Assembly: GCF_017654505.1 (NCBI RefSeq)
Contig: NC_054541.1
Span: 49,811,486-49,875,485, forward strand
From: Polyodon spathula
Lineage: Eukaryota > Chordata > Actinopteri > Acipenseriformes > Polyodontidae
Direction: 5' to 3'
Length of the DNA stretch: 64,000 bases
Shown: positions 22,354 to 35,400 of the stretch, one piece after another
Position numbering within the stretch: the stretch's first letter is position 1
Layout: every line of letters begins with the position of its first letter
Notes under the pieces: model-generated
What the model saw: the letters and a program-made list of their open reading frames with translations, nothing else
What the model was told of the DNA's origin: nothing
The model's database searches: none
Translations under genes and position numbers: made by a program

Positions 22354-22510
22354 AAATTCTACTAATTTAAATTGAAGAGCTAGAAATGAGTCTACTCCTT
22401 CATTCAAACCCTTGCATTCCAGTGTGGCTTTGCTCCTGTCTCCATTAGCAGTGCTGAGATGATGGCTCCTGAGATTTGTATTTGTAGCTTTACAGAGCGC
22501 CCTCCAGTGG

Positions 22511-22587
22511 TTACTCTGCATTTTTGTAGTTCGTGAACAGGTTATACAGAACCCTCAGGGTGGATTTGAGATTCAAATTGACAACGT
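22511..22587 (-). CDS. PARVB: PARVB exon 13 (last coding)
   Basis: (D)VVNLNLKSTLRVLYNLFTN then YKNAE-stop; acceptor 'tttttgcag', stop TAA at 22511-22513. Confidence 0.95.
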
Positions 22588-25500
22588 CTGCAAAAACACA
22601 ACGGTAACACTATTTAATTTTTTTTTTAAAGTCCCTTTTTATGACTTACTGTTTTCCATTGCAAATGCACAAACAAATATATTGTTACTTTATAGCTTTT
22701 AACCTGCAATACATGAACTGAGTGATAGTGTTAGAGCACCGCCTTCTGGATCAAAATGTCACTACAACTGAATTAAAGCAGGAACATCTCGTAAAACACT
22801 CCAGTTAATTTCAGAATGACTAGATGAGCTAAACAGACTGTGGAAAATATTCTCGTACCTTCAGGGCGTGCTTTAGGTTTCTTCAGCCCTCCATCCTGCA
22901 TCAGCTCAAAGGCAAAGGAAACATTAAGGACCTTCGAACACAGAAAACAATTACAGGATTACAATTACACTTAAATAAAACAACAGTTCAATCTGCTCCT
23001 CCTCGTCAAAGTGCGTACTGACATTCCCAGGAAACAAACCCAGAATATCTACCCCTTACGTTATACAGCAATTACTACTACTGTGTGCTAACCCTGCAAA
23101 AGAGCGTGCACAGGACTTACCTTCTGCTCAAAACTCTCCGGGGTCAAAAAGAAGTTGTGCAGGGGAACAAAGTAATCCTCCAGCAATCCCATCAGCAAAA
23201 CCAGGTACACCCCATCTGCAAACTAGACAGGGCCTCTCATTATCTATTACATGTGCACAGACCCACATGAGGGGACTATACTACATCTCAAGTCCAGACT
23301 CATGTTTTTGCACAGTACACTGGCATAGCACAGATTGAAGCTGCATTAATAAACTGCACAAGCCTGGACCTGCAGCCAGTAATGAAGCTGCATTAATAAA
23401 CTGCACAAGCCTGGACCTGCAGCCAGTAATGAAGCTGCATTAATAAACTGCACAAGCCTGGACCTGCAGCCAGTAATGAAGCTGCATTAATAAACTGCAC
23501 AAGCCTGGACCTGCAGCCAGTAATGAAGCTGCATTAATAAACTGCACAAGCCTGGACCTGCAGCCAGTAATGAAGCTGCATTAATAAACTGCACAAGCCT
23601 GGACCTGCAGCCAGTAATGAAGCTGCATTAATAAACTGCACAAGCCTGGACCTGCAGCCAGTAATGAAGCTGCATTAATAAACTGCACAAGCCTGGACCT
23701 GCAGCCAGTAATGAAGCTGCATTAATAAACTGCACAAGCCTGGACCTGCAGCCAGTAATGAAGCTGCATTAATAAACTGCACAAGCCTGGACCTGCAGCC
23801 AGTAATGAAGCTGCATTAATAAACTGCACAAGCCTGGACCTGCAGCAAGTAATGAAGCTGCATTAATAAACTGCACAAGCCTGGACCTGCAGCCAGTAAT
23901 GAAGCTGCATTAATAAACTGCACAAGCCTGGACCTGCAGCCAGTAATGAAGCTGCATTAATAAACTGCACAAGCCTGGACCTGCAGCCAGTAATGAAGCT
24001 GCATTAATAAACTGCACAAGCCTGGACCTGCAGCCAGTAATGAAGCTGCATTAATAAACTGCACAAGCCTGGACCTGCAGCCAGTAATGAAGCTGCATTA
24101 ATAAACTGCACAAGCCTGGACCTGCAGCCAGTAATGAAGCTGCATTAATAAACTGCACAAGCCTGGACCTGCAGCCAGTAATGAAGCTGCATTAATAAAC
24201 TGCACAAGCCTGGACCTGCAGCCAGTAATGAAGCTGCATTAATAAACTGCACAAGCCTGGACCTGCAGCCAGTAATGAAGCTGCATTAATAAACTGCACA
24301 AGCCTGGACCTGCAGCCAGTAATGAAGCTGCATTAATAAACTGCACAAGCCTGGACCTGCAGCCAGTAATGAAGCTGCATTAATAAACTGCACAAGCCTG
24401 GACCTGCAGCCAGTAATGAAGCTGCATTAATAAACTGCACAAGCCTGGACCTGCAGCCAGTAATGAAGCTGCATTAATAAACTGCACAAGCCTGGACCTG
24501 CAGCCAGTAATGAAGCTGCATTAATAAACTGCACAAGCCTGGACCTGCAGCCAGTAATGAAGCTGCATTAATAAACTGCACAAGCCTGGACCTGCAGCCA
24601 GTAATGAAGCTGCATTAATAAACTGCACAAGCCTGGACCTGCAGCCAGTAATGAAGCTGCATTAATAAACTGCACAAGCCTGGACCTGCAGCCAGTAATG
24701 AAGCTGCATTAATAAACTGCACAAGCCTGGACCTGCAGCCAGTAATGAAGCTGCATTAATAAACTGCACAAGCCTGGACCTGCAGCCAGTAATGAAGCTG
24801 CATTAATAAACTGCACAAGCCTGGACCTGCAGCCAGTAATGAAGCTGCATTAATAAACTGCACAAGCCTGGACCTGCAGCCAGTAATGAAGCTGCATTAA
24901 TAAACTGCACAAGCCTGGACCTGCAGCCAGTAATGAAGCTGCATTAATAAACTGCACAAGCCTGGACCTGCAGCCAGTAATGAAGCTGCATTAATAAACT
25001 GCACAAGTCATCCTGCATGTTGGAGTCTCACCTGTGTCTCCAGCTCAGTCACCTCCAGGTTCAGTTTGTTTAGGTGCTTGTTCACAAAGGTAATAAGAGA
25101 CTGCGAACGTTAAGAGAAAGAAAGGGGCATTGCTGCAAAAGTACATGCGCTGTAAATGAATACCAGATTGATAAATATACAGACTGGAGAATTTGCGATT
25201 CCTTACTGTCACTTTAAAAGAAGCAGCAAGGGAGTGTTAAAGACTTCCTTATCCAAATGGTAGACTTTAGTGGAAACATTTGTCATTTAATTTGAGGTTT
25301 CTTTTAGTATTTCAAATGCCTGTAGTCTGATGATGTGATGAAGGACTTGCCCTGTGTTACTGCAGTGTGCTGTAACCCCACAGTGTGTTTCTAACAGGAC
25401 TGTGCTGTAACCCGCAGTGTGTTTCTAACAGGACGGTGCTGTAACCCTGCAGTGTGTTTCTAACAGGGCTGTGCCGTAACCCTGCAGTGTGTTTCTAACA

Positions 25501-28500
25501 GGGCTGTGCTGTAACCCTGCAGTGTGTTTCTAACAGGGCTGTGCTGTAACCCTGCAGTGGATGTTTCTAACAGGACTGTGCTGTAACCCTGCAGTGGATG
25601 TTTCTAACAGAACTGTGCTGTAACCCCACAGTGTGTTTCTAACAGGACTGTGCTGTAACCCCGCAGTGTGTTTCTAACAGGACGGTGTATGTTTCTAACA
25701 GAACCCTGCAGTGTGTTTCTAACAGGGCTGTGCTGTAACCCTGCAGTGTGTTTCTGACAGGACTGTGCTGTAACTCAGCAGTGTGTTTCTAACAGGGCTG
25801 TGCTGTAACCCCGCAGTGTGTTTCTAACAGGACTGTGCTGTAACCCCGCAGTGGATGTTTCTAACAGGACTGTGCTGTAACCCAGCAGTGTGTTTCTAAC
25901 AGGGCTGTGCTGTAACCCCACAGTGGATGTATCTTTACCTTTTTAACAACGCTGAGTTTATCAGGAGCATGGTCCAGCAGAGTATCAAAAGCATCTCTTT
26001 CTGAAAAGAGATCCATAGAAACAACAAAGAAAAAGAAAATCAGCTGCAGTTTCAAAACGTTAGTTTGTTTAATTCACCTCCTGGAAATTCTTTGAAAGAA
26101 TCGAATCAGAACAATGCCATGCAGGTGTAGCGCAGCTCACTTCAGAAGATACAGACAGAACACTGGGGCTAAAGTCTGAATCTAAAACAGCATGGCGTTT
26201 CTGGATTCAATTGAAATGAAGTACTCACCAAATCTCCCCAGCATCATCCTATAAAACAAATAAACATGAACCTCGTGTTATTAGAGAAATAAAGCGTGCT
26301 TGTATGCTAAAGAACATTGGTGGCACAGTGGGCAGTTTGAATGCCTGGCAAGATGGGATTGGACTAGCTAATTTTTATTTAGCCAAGGTAGTCCAAGATT
26401 AGTGTTAATCAGGGTCTGTGAAACCTGCTCTTCATTGGTCTCCTCTCCCTTCCAGTCTTGCATTGCTCCGTTTGGAAAAATCTATACCTCCCTATTCTGT
26501 ACAAGTAATAGAATCTCAGAGCACTTAAACCTAATGTATTGTAATGTATTATCAATACAGGGCAGCAACTCATAGTGAAGGTCAGCCTCAGTTTTACTGT
26601 AGTTTTAATTGGCATTCTTATTTTTCACTGCAGCCCAACAGAGACACCTAGTGGGAGACTAGCGCATAGCAAGGCCCTTTTAGTAGAGCAATGTCCTGTC
26701 AGGGACTGTACAATGCAGATAGAACAGGGACCTCCTCAACATGAAAAGCTTCATGAACAGGTAAAAGGTTGTGTTGCCGTGTCTTACAGAAGATCCCTCA
26801 GTTAATACACTAGTGTGCAAGAGCATTGCCTTCACACTGCTTTTCAAATCCATGCAAAAAACACAGGATGAAAGAAAATGTGAAAAATAAAAAGAACCAA
26901 AAGAATAAAATCACTCACTCTGTAGTGGTGGTGAGCTCCTTGGTGACATGCGATGACTGAAGCAGGCCTTCTCTTTTCTGCATCAGGACAAATGAAAAAC
27001 GTTTAGCTTTAGCTTCTATTGTCCTCCTAAAGGACTTCCTCAATCCATGTTACCCAGGTTGAAGAGCCTCAAGGACCGGCAATGCCCCTGAATTAGGCAC
27101 CGAGGCATTTTGAAACTGGGTTAGTCCGTAGACACCTTCACAAAGAGCAGCTGCACAGACGCAGGCTCCCCCCTTCGCGACGAGCAGCTGCACAGGCGCA
27201 GGCTCCCCCCTTCGCGACGAGCAGCTGCACAGGCGCAGGCTCCCCCCTTCGCGACGAGCAGCTGCACAGGCGCAGGCTCCCCCCTTCGCGACGAGCAGCT
27301 GCACAGGCGCAGGCTCCCCCCTTCGCGACGAGCAGCTGCACAGGCGCAGGCTCCCCCCTTCGCGACGAGAAGCTGCACAGACGCAAGCCCTCCCCTTCAC
27401 AACAAGCAGCTGCACGGACACACGCTCTCCCCTTCAACGCTCTCCCCTTCACAATGGCCAGCTGCACAGACAAACGCTCTCACCTTCACAACGACCAGCT
27501 GCACAGACACACGCTCTCCCCTTCAACGCTCTCCCCTTCACAATGGCCAGCTGCACAGACAAACGCTCTCACCTTCACAACGACCAGCTGCACAGACACA
27601 TGCTCTGGGAGTCGGATGGGAGCCTGGAAATGCATGGCCAGACCCACCAGGAGGTACACAATAGAGATCAGGTTTTTACAGTGGATAGCTGAAAATAAAT
27701 AAATAAATAAATAAATAAGCAAGCAACGATTGATGACGCATTCAGAGATTGCTTTATTTAAATTAGAGACTGCCAGGAGCTAATCAGAGTGCAAGCTTAT
27801 GTCCTGTATGCCTCAGTAAATCAGAAAAGAACCGCCTTCATGACATCTACCATCCCAGAGCGAGGCGCTAGCCTTCACGACATCTACCATCCCAGAGCGA
27901 GGCGCTAGCCTTCACGACATCTACCATCCCAGAGCTGTTCAACAGCAAAGTCAATTCAAAACAAAACCGTGCAATCGGTTCAGCGACTTCACAGAATTCA
28001 CCTCATCATCCTTTTCCCTATTTTGAATGAAAGTGCCAATGGGCTGCATCTCACGATTTGTAAAACTTCTAGTTGGATTTGTGAACAGCAAAGCCATGTA
28101 TATGACAGATGTTCCTGTGCAGGATGGACAGTGTCTGTGAATTGCATAGCAGCATACACAGATGTTCATTTTCCTATAACCCTTTATTATATCGGATTGA
28201 AAATCTCCCGGGTAAGGGGATGCAGTGCATAACCAATGTAAAGTGTGCAGGGTGCAAGATGGATGAATCGTCTCACAAAGACCCATCAAGCACTCAAGCG
28301 AGGCCCTTATCAATCATTCAAATTTATTCTGTATAGCGCCTTTCATGCCAAGGCATCCCAAAGCGCTTCACATCACAAATAAGCACACTATACAATAAAA
28401 TTATATAATACACTATACAATAAAATTAAATAACACACTATACAATAAAATAATATAATAAACTATACAATAAAATTATATAATACACTATACAATAAAA

Positions 28501-29418
28501 TAATATAATAAACTATACAATAAAATATCAAAGCATCCAAAACAAAAATGAAAAGTGTATTGAAGCAGAGTGAAAGCATGGTAAAGCATATTATTGAAGA
28601 TGGTAAACTATGGTAAAAGCATGGGGGTAAACTGCAAACACACCGTGGGAAGGGTTTCTAAGGGGAACGAGCGTGCTTCTACTCACAATCCACGCTCCAC
28701 TCGATGCACCAGCCGTTGGGACGCAGCAGCTCGTTCACGGCCTCCAGAACCGTCAGCAGCTTCTGCTTCTGACCGATTTCCGACTGGGTCACTTCAGCTA
28801 TGTTCAGCTTGCACCCAGAGAGCTTCTCTGCAGGAGGAGGCAAAATAAATACAAGCACACTGAGCAAGTCAGTGCAGTGTGACAAACAGACCTGACACAA
28901 AAAACACCCCTTTATACAGGTTTACCAGAGCTTAAGCCCAGCATGGTGAAAGCATGGACAGGTAAGCACTGTAAAACCCACTGAAGCATAGTAAAACATG
29001 CTGAGAAACATGACAAACCTGCGTAAAACTACAGTAAATGAAAAGTAGAATGATGGAAAATCACTGTGGCAAAAATACCATTGTATACTTTTATACGGGA
29101 CAAAGTAATAATAAAAAGAAAAGTAATAGATAAAAATGAAGCTGCAAAAGAAAAAAAAAAAGAATGGCATGCTTTATTGAATACTCTTAGCCATAGAAGT
29201 CAGAAATGAAGTCTCCAGTCTAGCACTCTCTAGTAAAACTAACTTTAAGAGCAAGTATCTTTGAATGTCATTTTTACATTTCCCCTTAAACACATGCTAT
29301 GGTTCTCCAGAAGAGCTCAAAGTAAATTCAAAACCAGGTAAAGGCATATAGCTCAATATTGGAGCAACAGAAAGCACAATTATTACAAACACCAGAATTT
29401 ATTATGGGTAATGCATTA

Positions 29419-29453
<35 letters not shown>

Positions 29454-32400
29454 AGAAAAGGAGAACGTTCTACAAACTTCGACGAATGAGGAATTGTACG
29501 TCGGATGTCCCTAATTTTTTTCCACAGTGTCAGTCGTCACCTGAGGTCGGAGGTCGTGAGGGCCACTCACGACACCACTTGCGTACTCGAGCGTGAGGGA
29601 AGAGGTCGGGAGTGGTTTGTGGTGCATCAACCCACGGGTGAGGGAAGAGGACGTGTTTAGTTTTTGGTGTGCTGCTCCACTCACCAAATAGCTTCTGTAA
29701 CACTTGCCCATCGTACAGATCCTCCTCCAGGTCCTTCACGATGATTCTGTCTTCCTCCAGCTCGTTATTAATCCAGTCAATCAAAACCTTGAAACAGTAA
29801 TAATGCAAGCGAGAGTCAGACAGCATGTGTCATAGACTGTACATTATATCCAGTATTTTACTTGTTTCATTCCATCAAGTTTGAAGTTTCACAAAAAAGC
29901 AGACAATACATTCAGATCAGGTTTGGAAAAAGACAAAATGCTTATTATGCCAGCTCACTCGATCGACCGATCGATAGATAGAGCGGATATTTTATACCAA
30001 CACAAGTTATAGTAATTACTATGGATTACAAAGAACTGAAAAGATAAAATAAATTCGTACATACATAAATAAATAAATAAAATACATTACCCGAAGCAGT
30101 TCTTTAAACTTGGGATCTTCTTTTGAGGTGGGGTCAATCATACTTCTTTCTGCGTTCTCTTCTGTAAGAAAGACACCAGGTTTGAGAGACATGCTGGGAT
30201 GAAGTGAACTCCTGACCATGCGGGTGACACACTGTATCAGCTGATCAAGGGGCTGTTCCTATTTTACAAACTCATTACGGGACTGTGCATCCAGTACCAT
30301 AGGTTTTGGGAAAGATATTGAGACTTTCAGCTAGTTATTAAAATATTTGTTTAAATATATAAATCTCTATGTTTGTAACACTTAAAGGCATGATTCAAAT
30401 AGTTTACTTGCATGAAGAAAGCATCTTCCATCGGGGGATTCACACATAACTTTAAATCATGAAAATGCTTTTGTTTTATTTTTTTTTAAGTCCACAGGTC
30501 AGCGGAATTATTTGAATTAATTGAAGTATAGCAATAAATATAAAAAAAACAATGAACCGGTTTAAACTGCTGCAGTAGCAATAGAGAGAACTGAAAAAGA
30601 AGAACATGAGGGGTATGTAAACTAGAAACAATCCCTGGAGAAACATCAAGTGATTCAGACAGGAAGACACAGACACACTAACCCCCCACCTCACCAAACT
30701 CAGCATGGTACAGTTATAAATGCACTGACCGAAGGGGACAGAAAGTTTTCTAACAAGATACTGAAATTAATTTGCTCCAGGGACTGACTATAAGTACATG
30801 TTTGTATGCGCTGCGGCTCCCTGAACCCATTTTCTCGCCACCCCAGCCCACACATGTGTTTTTGCCTGTGTGAAGCGGTTTAAAGGAGGGCACTGAGGGG
30901 AGATGACAGCTGCATGTACCGAGCATGGTGTCTTCTGGGTGGATGTCTATGCTGGAGGGCTGGAGAGGAGAGTTGATGGCATTCTTTCCCTCTTCGCGCA
31001 GGTCGCTCACTAAACAAGGAGGGGAAACAAAAGACAAAAATCAGAATGCATTGATTTTATCACCACGTCTTTGCATGTATTAACTTCCAGATTATAACTC
31101 ACACCTTCTCTGTGTGCTGTACCTAAATAAGAACATACGAGAAGTTCTTGAACGAGAAGAGGCTGTTCAGCCCATCAAGGCTGGTTCATTCTCAGCACAC
31201 CATTCACACGTACTAAAGAGATCTCATCATTTTTTATGGTCGCTTGTGTTTTCAATGTTACCACTTCCATGCATCTATTCCATGCATGCTCTTTGTAAAC
31301 CAAAGCACAAAGAGAGAAACATGCACCATCAGCTTGGGGATCCGAGTGGGTAATTAAAACCCTATCCCTAACCTTGACCCCAAGCTGACTGGCTCATATT
31401 TCAGCTTGGGGATCCGAGTGGGTAATTAAAACCCTATCCCTAACCTTGACCCCAAGCTGACTGGCTCATATTTCAGCTTGGGGATCCGAGTGGGTAATTA
31501 AAACCCTATCCCTAACCTTGACCCCAAGCTGACTGGCTCATATTTCAGCTTGGGGATCCGAGTGGGTAATTAAAACCCTATCCCTAACCTTGACCCCAAG
31601 CTGACTGGCTCATATTTCAGCTTGGGGATCCGAGTGGGTAATTAAAACCCTATCCCTAACCTTGACCCCAAGCTGACTGGCTCATATTTCAGCTTGGGGA
31701 TCCGAGTGGGTAATTAAAACCCTATCCCAACCCTTGACCCCAAGCTGACTGGCTCATATTTCAGCTTGGGGATCCGAGTGGGTAATTAAAACCCTATCCC
31801 TAACCTTGACCCCAAGCTGACTGGCTCATATTTCAGCTTGGGGATCCGAGTGGGTAATTAAAACCCTATCCCAACCCTTGACCCCAAGGTGACTGGCTCA
31901 TATTTCAGCTTGGGATCCTTGAGTATACATGGAATTCTTTTGTGTAAATTGTCAACCATTTAAACTGTTACATGATTTCTATGAAAAAGTAGGTGTAGTA
32001 TTTATAGTCACCTCTTCTATTTTGCTTTTGTATTTATTATTTCGCATTTTACACTTGTTTTCACAATGAATGAATATACTGGAATTGATTCAATTTGGAA
32101 AAAAAAAAGATCCTCATTAAAAACAGTACATTTTTTATTAAAGGTTCAGTAAAATACTGATGTTTTTATTTTCATTGCAGATTGCAGATACTCTCTCTCT
32201 ATATGATGAGGCATCCAGTGCTGCTTACAAACACTGTAGTCATTCATAGACATGAGACTGTACAGCATTATTATTAAGCAGTATTCAAAAGTCATAACGG
32301 ATTAAACAAAAAAACATCTACTGTAAATATTCAAAGTGTACAAATCACTTCTACTAGGGTTGCTCCCTTTACTTCACACTTTAGTATTGAATGCGTTTAA

Positions 32401-35400
32401 ACGTTACCATATAGGGAATGTGTGCCACCAATCAGAAATCCTAGCACCCTGTATATAGCTACTGCATACAGTGCATGTTCTGTAGCAGATCACCTGCAAT
32501 ACCTAGCCTGCAAGACAAACGTCTGAACCATGGCACAATGGAACAGTACACCACTGCATGAACTGCAATGAGCCAGCGCAGCAGTAAAGGAAGCAGACAT
32601 TGAATACAAAGACTCCAGGCCTGTACAAAGACAAGACTGTGTTTGACACCGTTTACAAACAGTTGCCCATGAAGAGCTTGCGAGACCAGCAGCCAAGCTC
32701 AGCTCTGGTGCCAATCTCACTGACTGGGTCTGGCTGGGCATCTGCAGTAGAAGCATCACGAAGATTCAATTAACCAACAATCAAAATGCCCAACTGTATG
32801 TGTCACTCATTTCAACCCTACCCTCAGAGCAGTTTTAAAACAGCTCAGTGATTTAACACAGTCCATCTGGAAGGTCATTATTAGCATGGCCAGTGAATTT
32901 AAATCTCACCACCATTATGACCAATACTGAAAGATTTTTATCTTGTATGCTTTAGCTGTTGCATTTAAAGCAATTGTCTTTGCATATTTTATAACCCATG
33001 TGCAAAGATATCCAATATTTCTTGCATTTGGTTCTTCCCCTCTCTGTTACTCTGGTTTAAACGTGCTGTACAGAGACAGCTCCACTGCCACCTGCACATT
33101 ATAAAGCTGCTGAGGATCAACGAACCAGCAGCTCTCATGAACCTCAATGCAAATCATCAGCAGCCCACCTGTACCATCAGTGCATCAACGCTCCCATAGG
33201 AGGTAGTGAGGAGGAAATGTTAGGGGCTAGATTCTCAAAGAACTTCAATACCTATCATCATTAGCGAGACTTTTAACCCAATAATGAACTCAATAACACA
33301 CACATTTTGCAGGTTACGCAGACCTGAACTGGCATTATGGACTACTTTACTAAAAATAACCAAGGTACAGCACTGTAGGTAATGAAAGAATAGTGTCAAT
33401 CAGAGTAAGACACTCTACTAATAAATTAAAACTAACAAAATCAACACAACATCCTTTAGTTTCTGCACATCAAGTACAAACCCAGCGTAACCATGGAAAT
33501 ATTTTCATTTAGCTAAAGCATCTAATTATTGATGAATGTAAAAGACCTTACCAGCTGCACAGCCGAGATGGAGTGTGTCGTTTAGGCTGGGTTACTGCAG
33601 CACTGGCATCCTGTGTCACAGCTCAATAGGTCTGAGGCAGTGAAAGTCCATGTGACTCGCCTACAACAACACACAGCCGTGAACCCACCCAGAAATCTCC
33701 TAGCTTAGCATCAATGCCACTCCAAACCAATCCAATTAGCACTTATCTTGGTCCACCGTACCTAAGGCAACATTTAGCAGTCGACAAAACCTTAGTTATA
33801 AATGCCAGCGACTTTGCCACATTTCGCTTCTTAAACAAACACAACAATTTAGAAGACGTTTTCTACTTTCACTAGTTGCTGTGGATTGTAAAAGATAACT
33901 CCAGCAGCACCTTCTGTAAACAGCACACCCACAATGTGCAACTATTGAAGAGATCGTGTAGAACAGGAGGTGGCAACGATGGCATGAGTCCTGTAAAAGA
34001 TCCTGCTACAGTGTTGCATATACTGCAGGAGTTCCCCCACATTCCACACTGTCTTGCCTTGTTACTCTTACCCACAGTACCTTGCTTTTTCCTTTTGGTC
34101 CCACACAGCAGGCCTGCCATGTCTCTGGTGCAGATCTCCAGCAGTGAATGTGACTGGGGCTCTGGTGCTGTAAACCAGATGGCAGCTGGAGTGTACGTGG
34201 CATGCTGGCCAGTCATCACGTACTATTTGTGTCACAGCACTGGTCCAGTTACACCACACTTCAGCAGAGGGAACAGGAGACAGCCCACTAACAGATACCT
34301 GAGGAGCTCGATCACAGCAGCACTGGGGAGGAGCAACAGCTGAGCCAGAGGATGTGTTCTCCGAACTGAAGTGGTATGTGTGGTTCTAGCTTTGTTTTAT
34401 AAAATACTAGCTTACTTCTATACTTCATGTGATGCAGGAAAAAAAAAAACTAATGAATGAATCCAGTTTCTTTTTATCTTTTATTGCTTTCAAAATGTAT
34501 TTGGAAATTACTTCAGCGCAACTATGAAATGTGTCTTACAGTGCTCACTCAGAACTTTGGCTTCAAGTCTTGATCAGGCTTGGGTTGAGGTTTAGCATGA
34601 TAAATAATGAAAGAAAAGGTAAGGGTGCTTAAGGTGTTGAGCATGTTAAATCTATTAGCGGTGGATAGAAAAAACGAGGTCAAGTTCTTTTATACGTGTT
34701 CCTTCCTAACATACTGCAAGCTTAGTCACAAAAAGCCTCTTAATTGGGCTTTGGAAAGTCATACTACAGAATAGGGCAATGCACTCTATAGCCTCTGTCA
34801 GGTCCTAAAAGATACGTGAAGCTTCTTAAATGATAATGTCTTGTGGTTAAACGATGCAAAGAAGCTCCAGTTGGGTGGTTTTCTGACGGTGCTATTGTGT
34901 TCATTCCAAGAGCTGTCAGGCAGACAATGCGATGTAGACTTTCATTACCGATGGGGAGGGCGGCTGCATCATTCTACAAGAAGCAGATACCATAGCCTAT
35001 GTGCCAGTGAGGGGATCCTCACCACTGCCTGGTGCTCTGGCGAAGAAGGACGTGAGAGAGGCAATGGTATGGATCCCATCTGAGACAAAGTCCAATTCTC
35101 AGCCTTCACTGCTCGTCTTGCTTCGATTCCAGTAAGGTTTTGCTTCTAGACGCATTGCTATAGTTCTGAAGCAACAGTGCGTCCCTATTTCTAAACCAGA
35201 GTTTGAACTTCATGACAAGCCGTAGCCTAAGATTGGATGCTTTTTCTTTTTAACATTAAAAGATAGAGCTTATGGTAGTGTACTGTACTGTATATACAGC
35301 AGGGTTAGAAACTCACACTAGCTCTGCACAAAACCCCTTTTAAACATAGCGTTGCTTCCCTTACAGTTCCATGAACAGCTCCTACTGTAAACAGTCAATC

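Larger units (their letters stand above)
20525..22510. other. Intergenic region and PARVB 3' flank
   Basis: Apart from the MITE-like element at 20858-21031 and a GA microsatellite near 22310, no gene or repeat was recognised. The left portion next to 22511 should contain the PARVB 3' UTR. Confidence 0.35.

Noticed and set aside
33876..34343. 155-codon plus-strand open frame
   Set aside because: No recognisable domain, no splice signals of note, and overlapping open frames on the other strand; it is probably chance.
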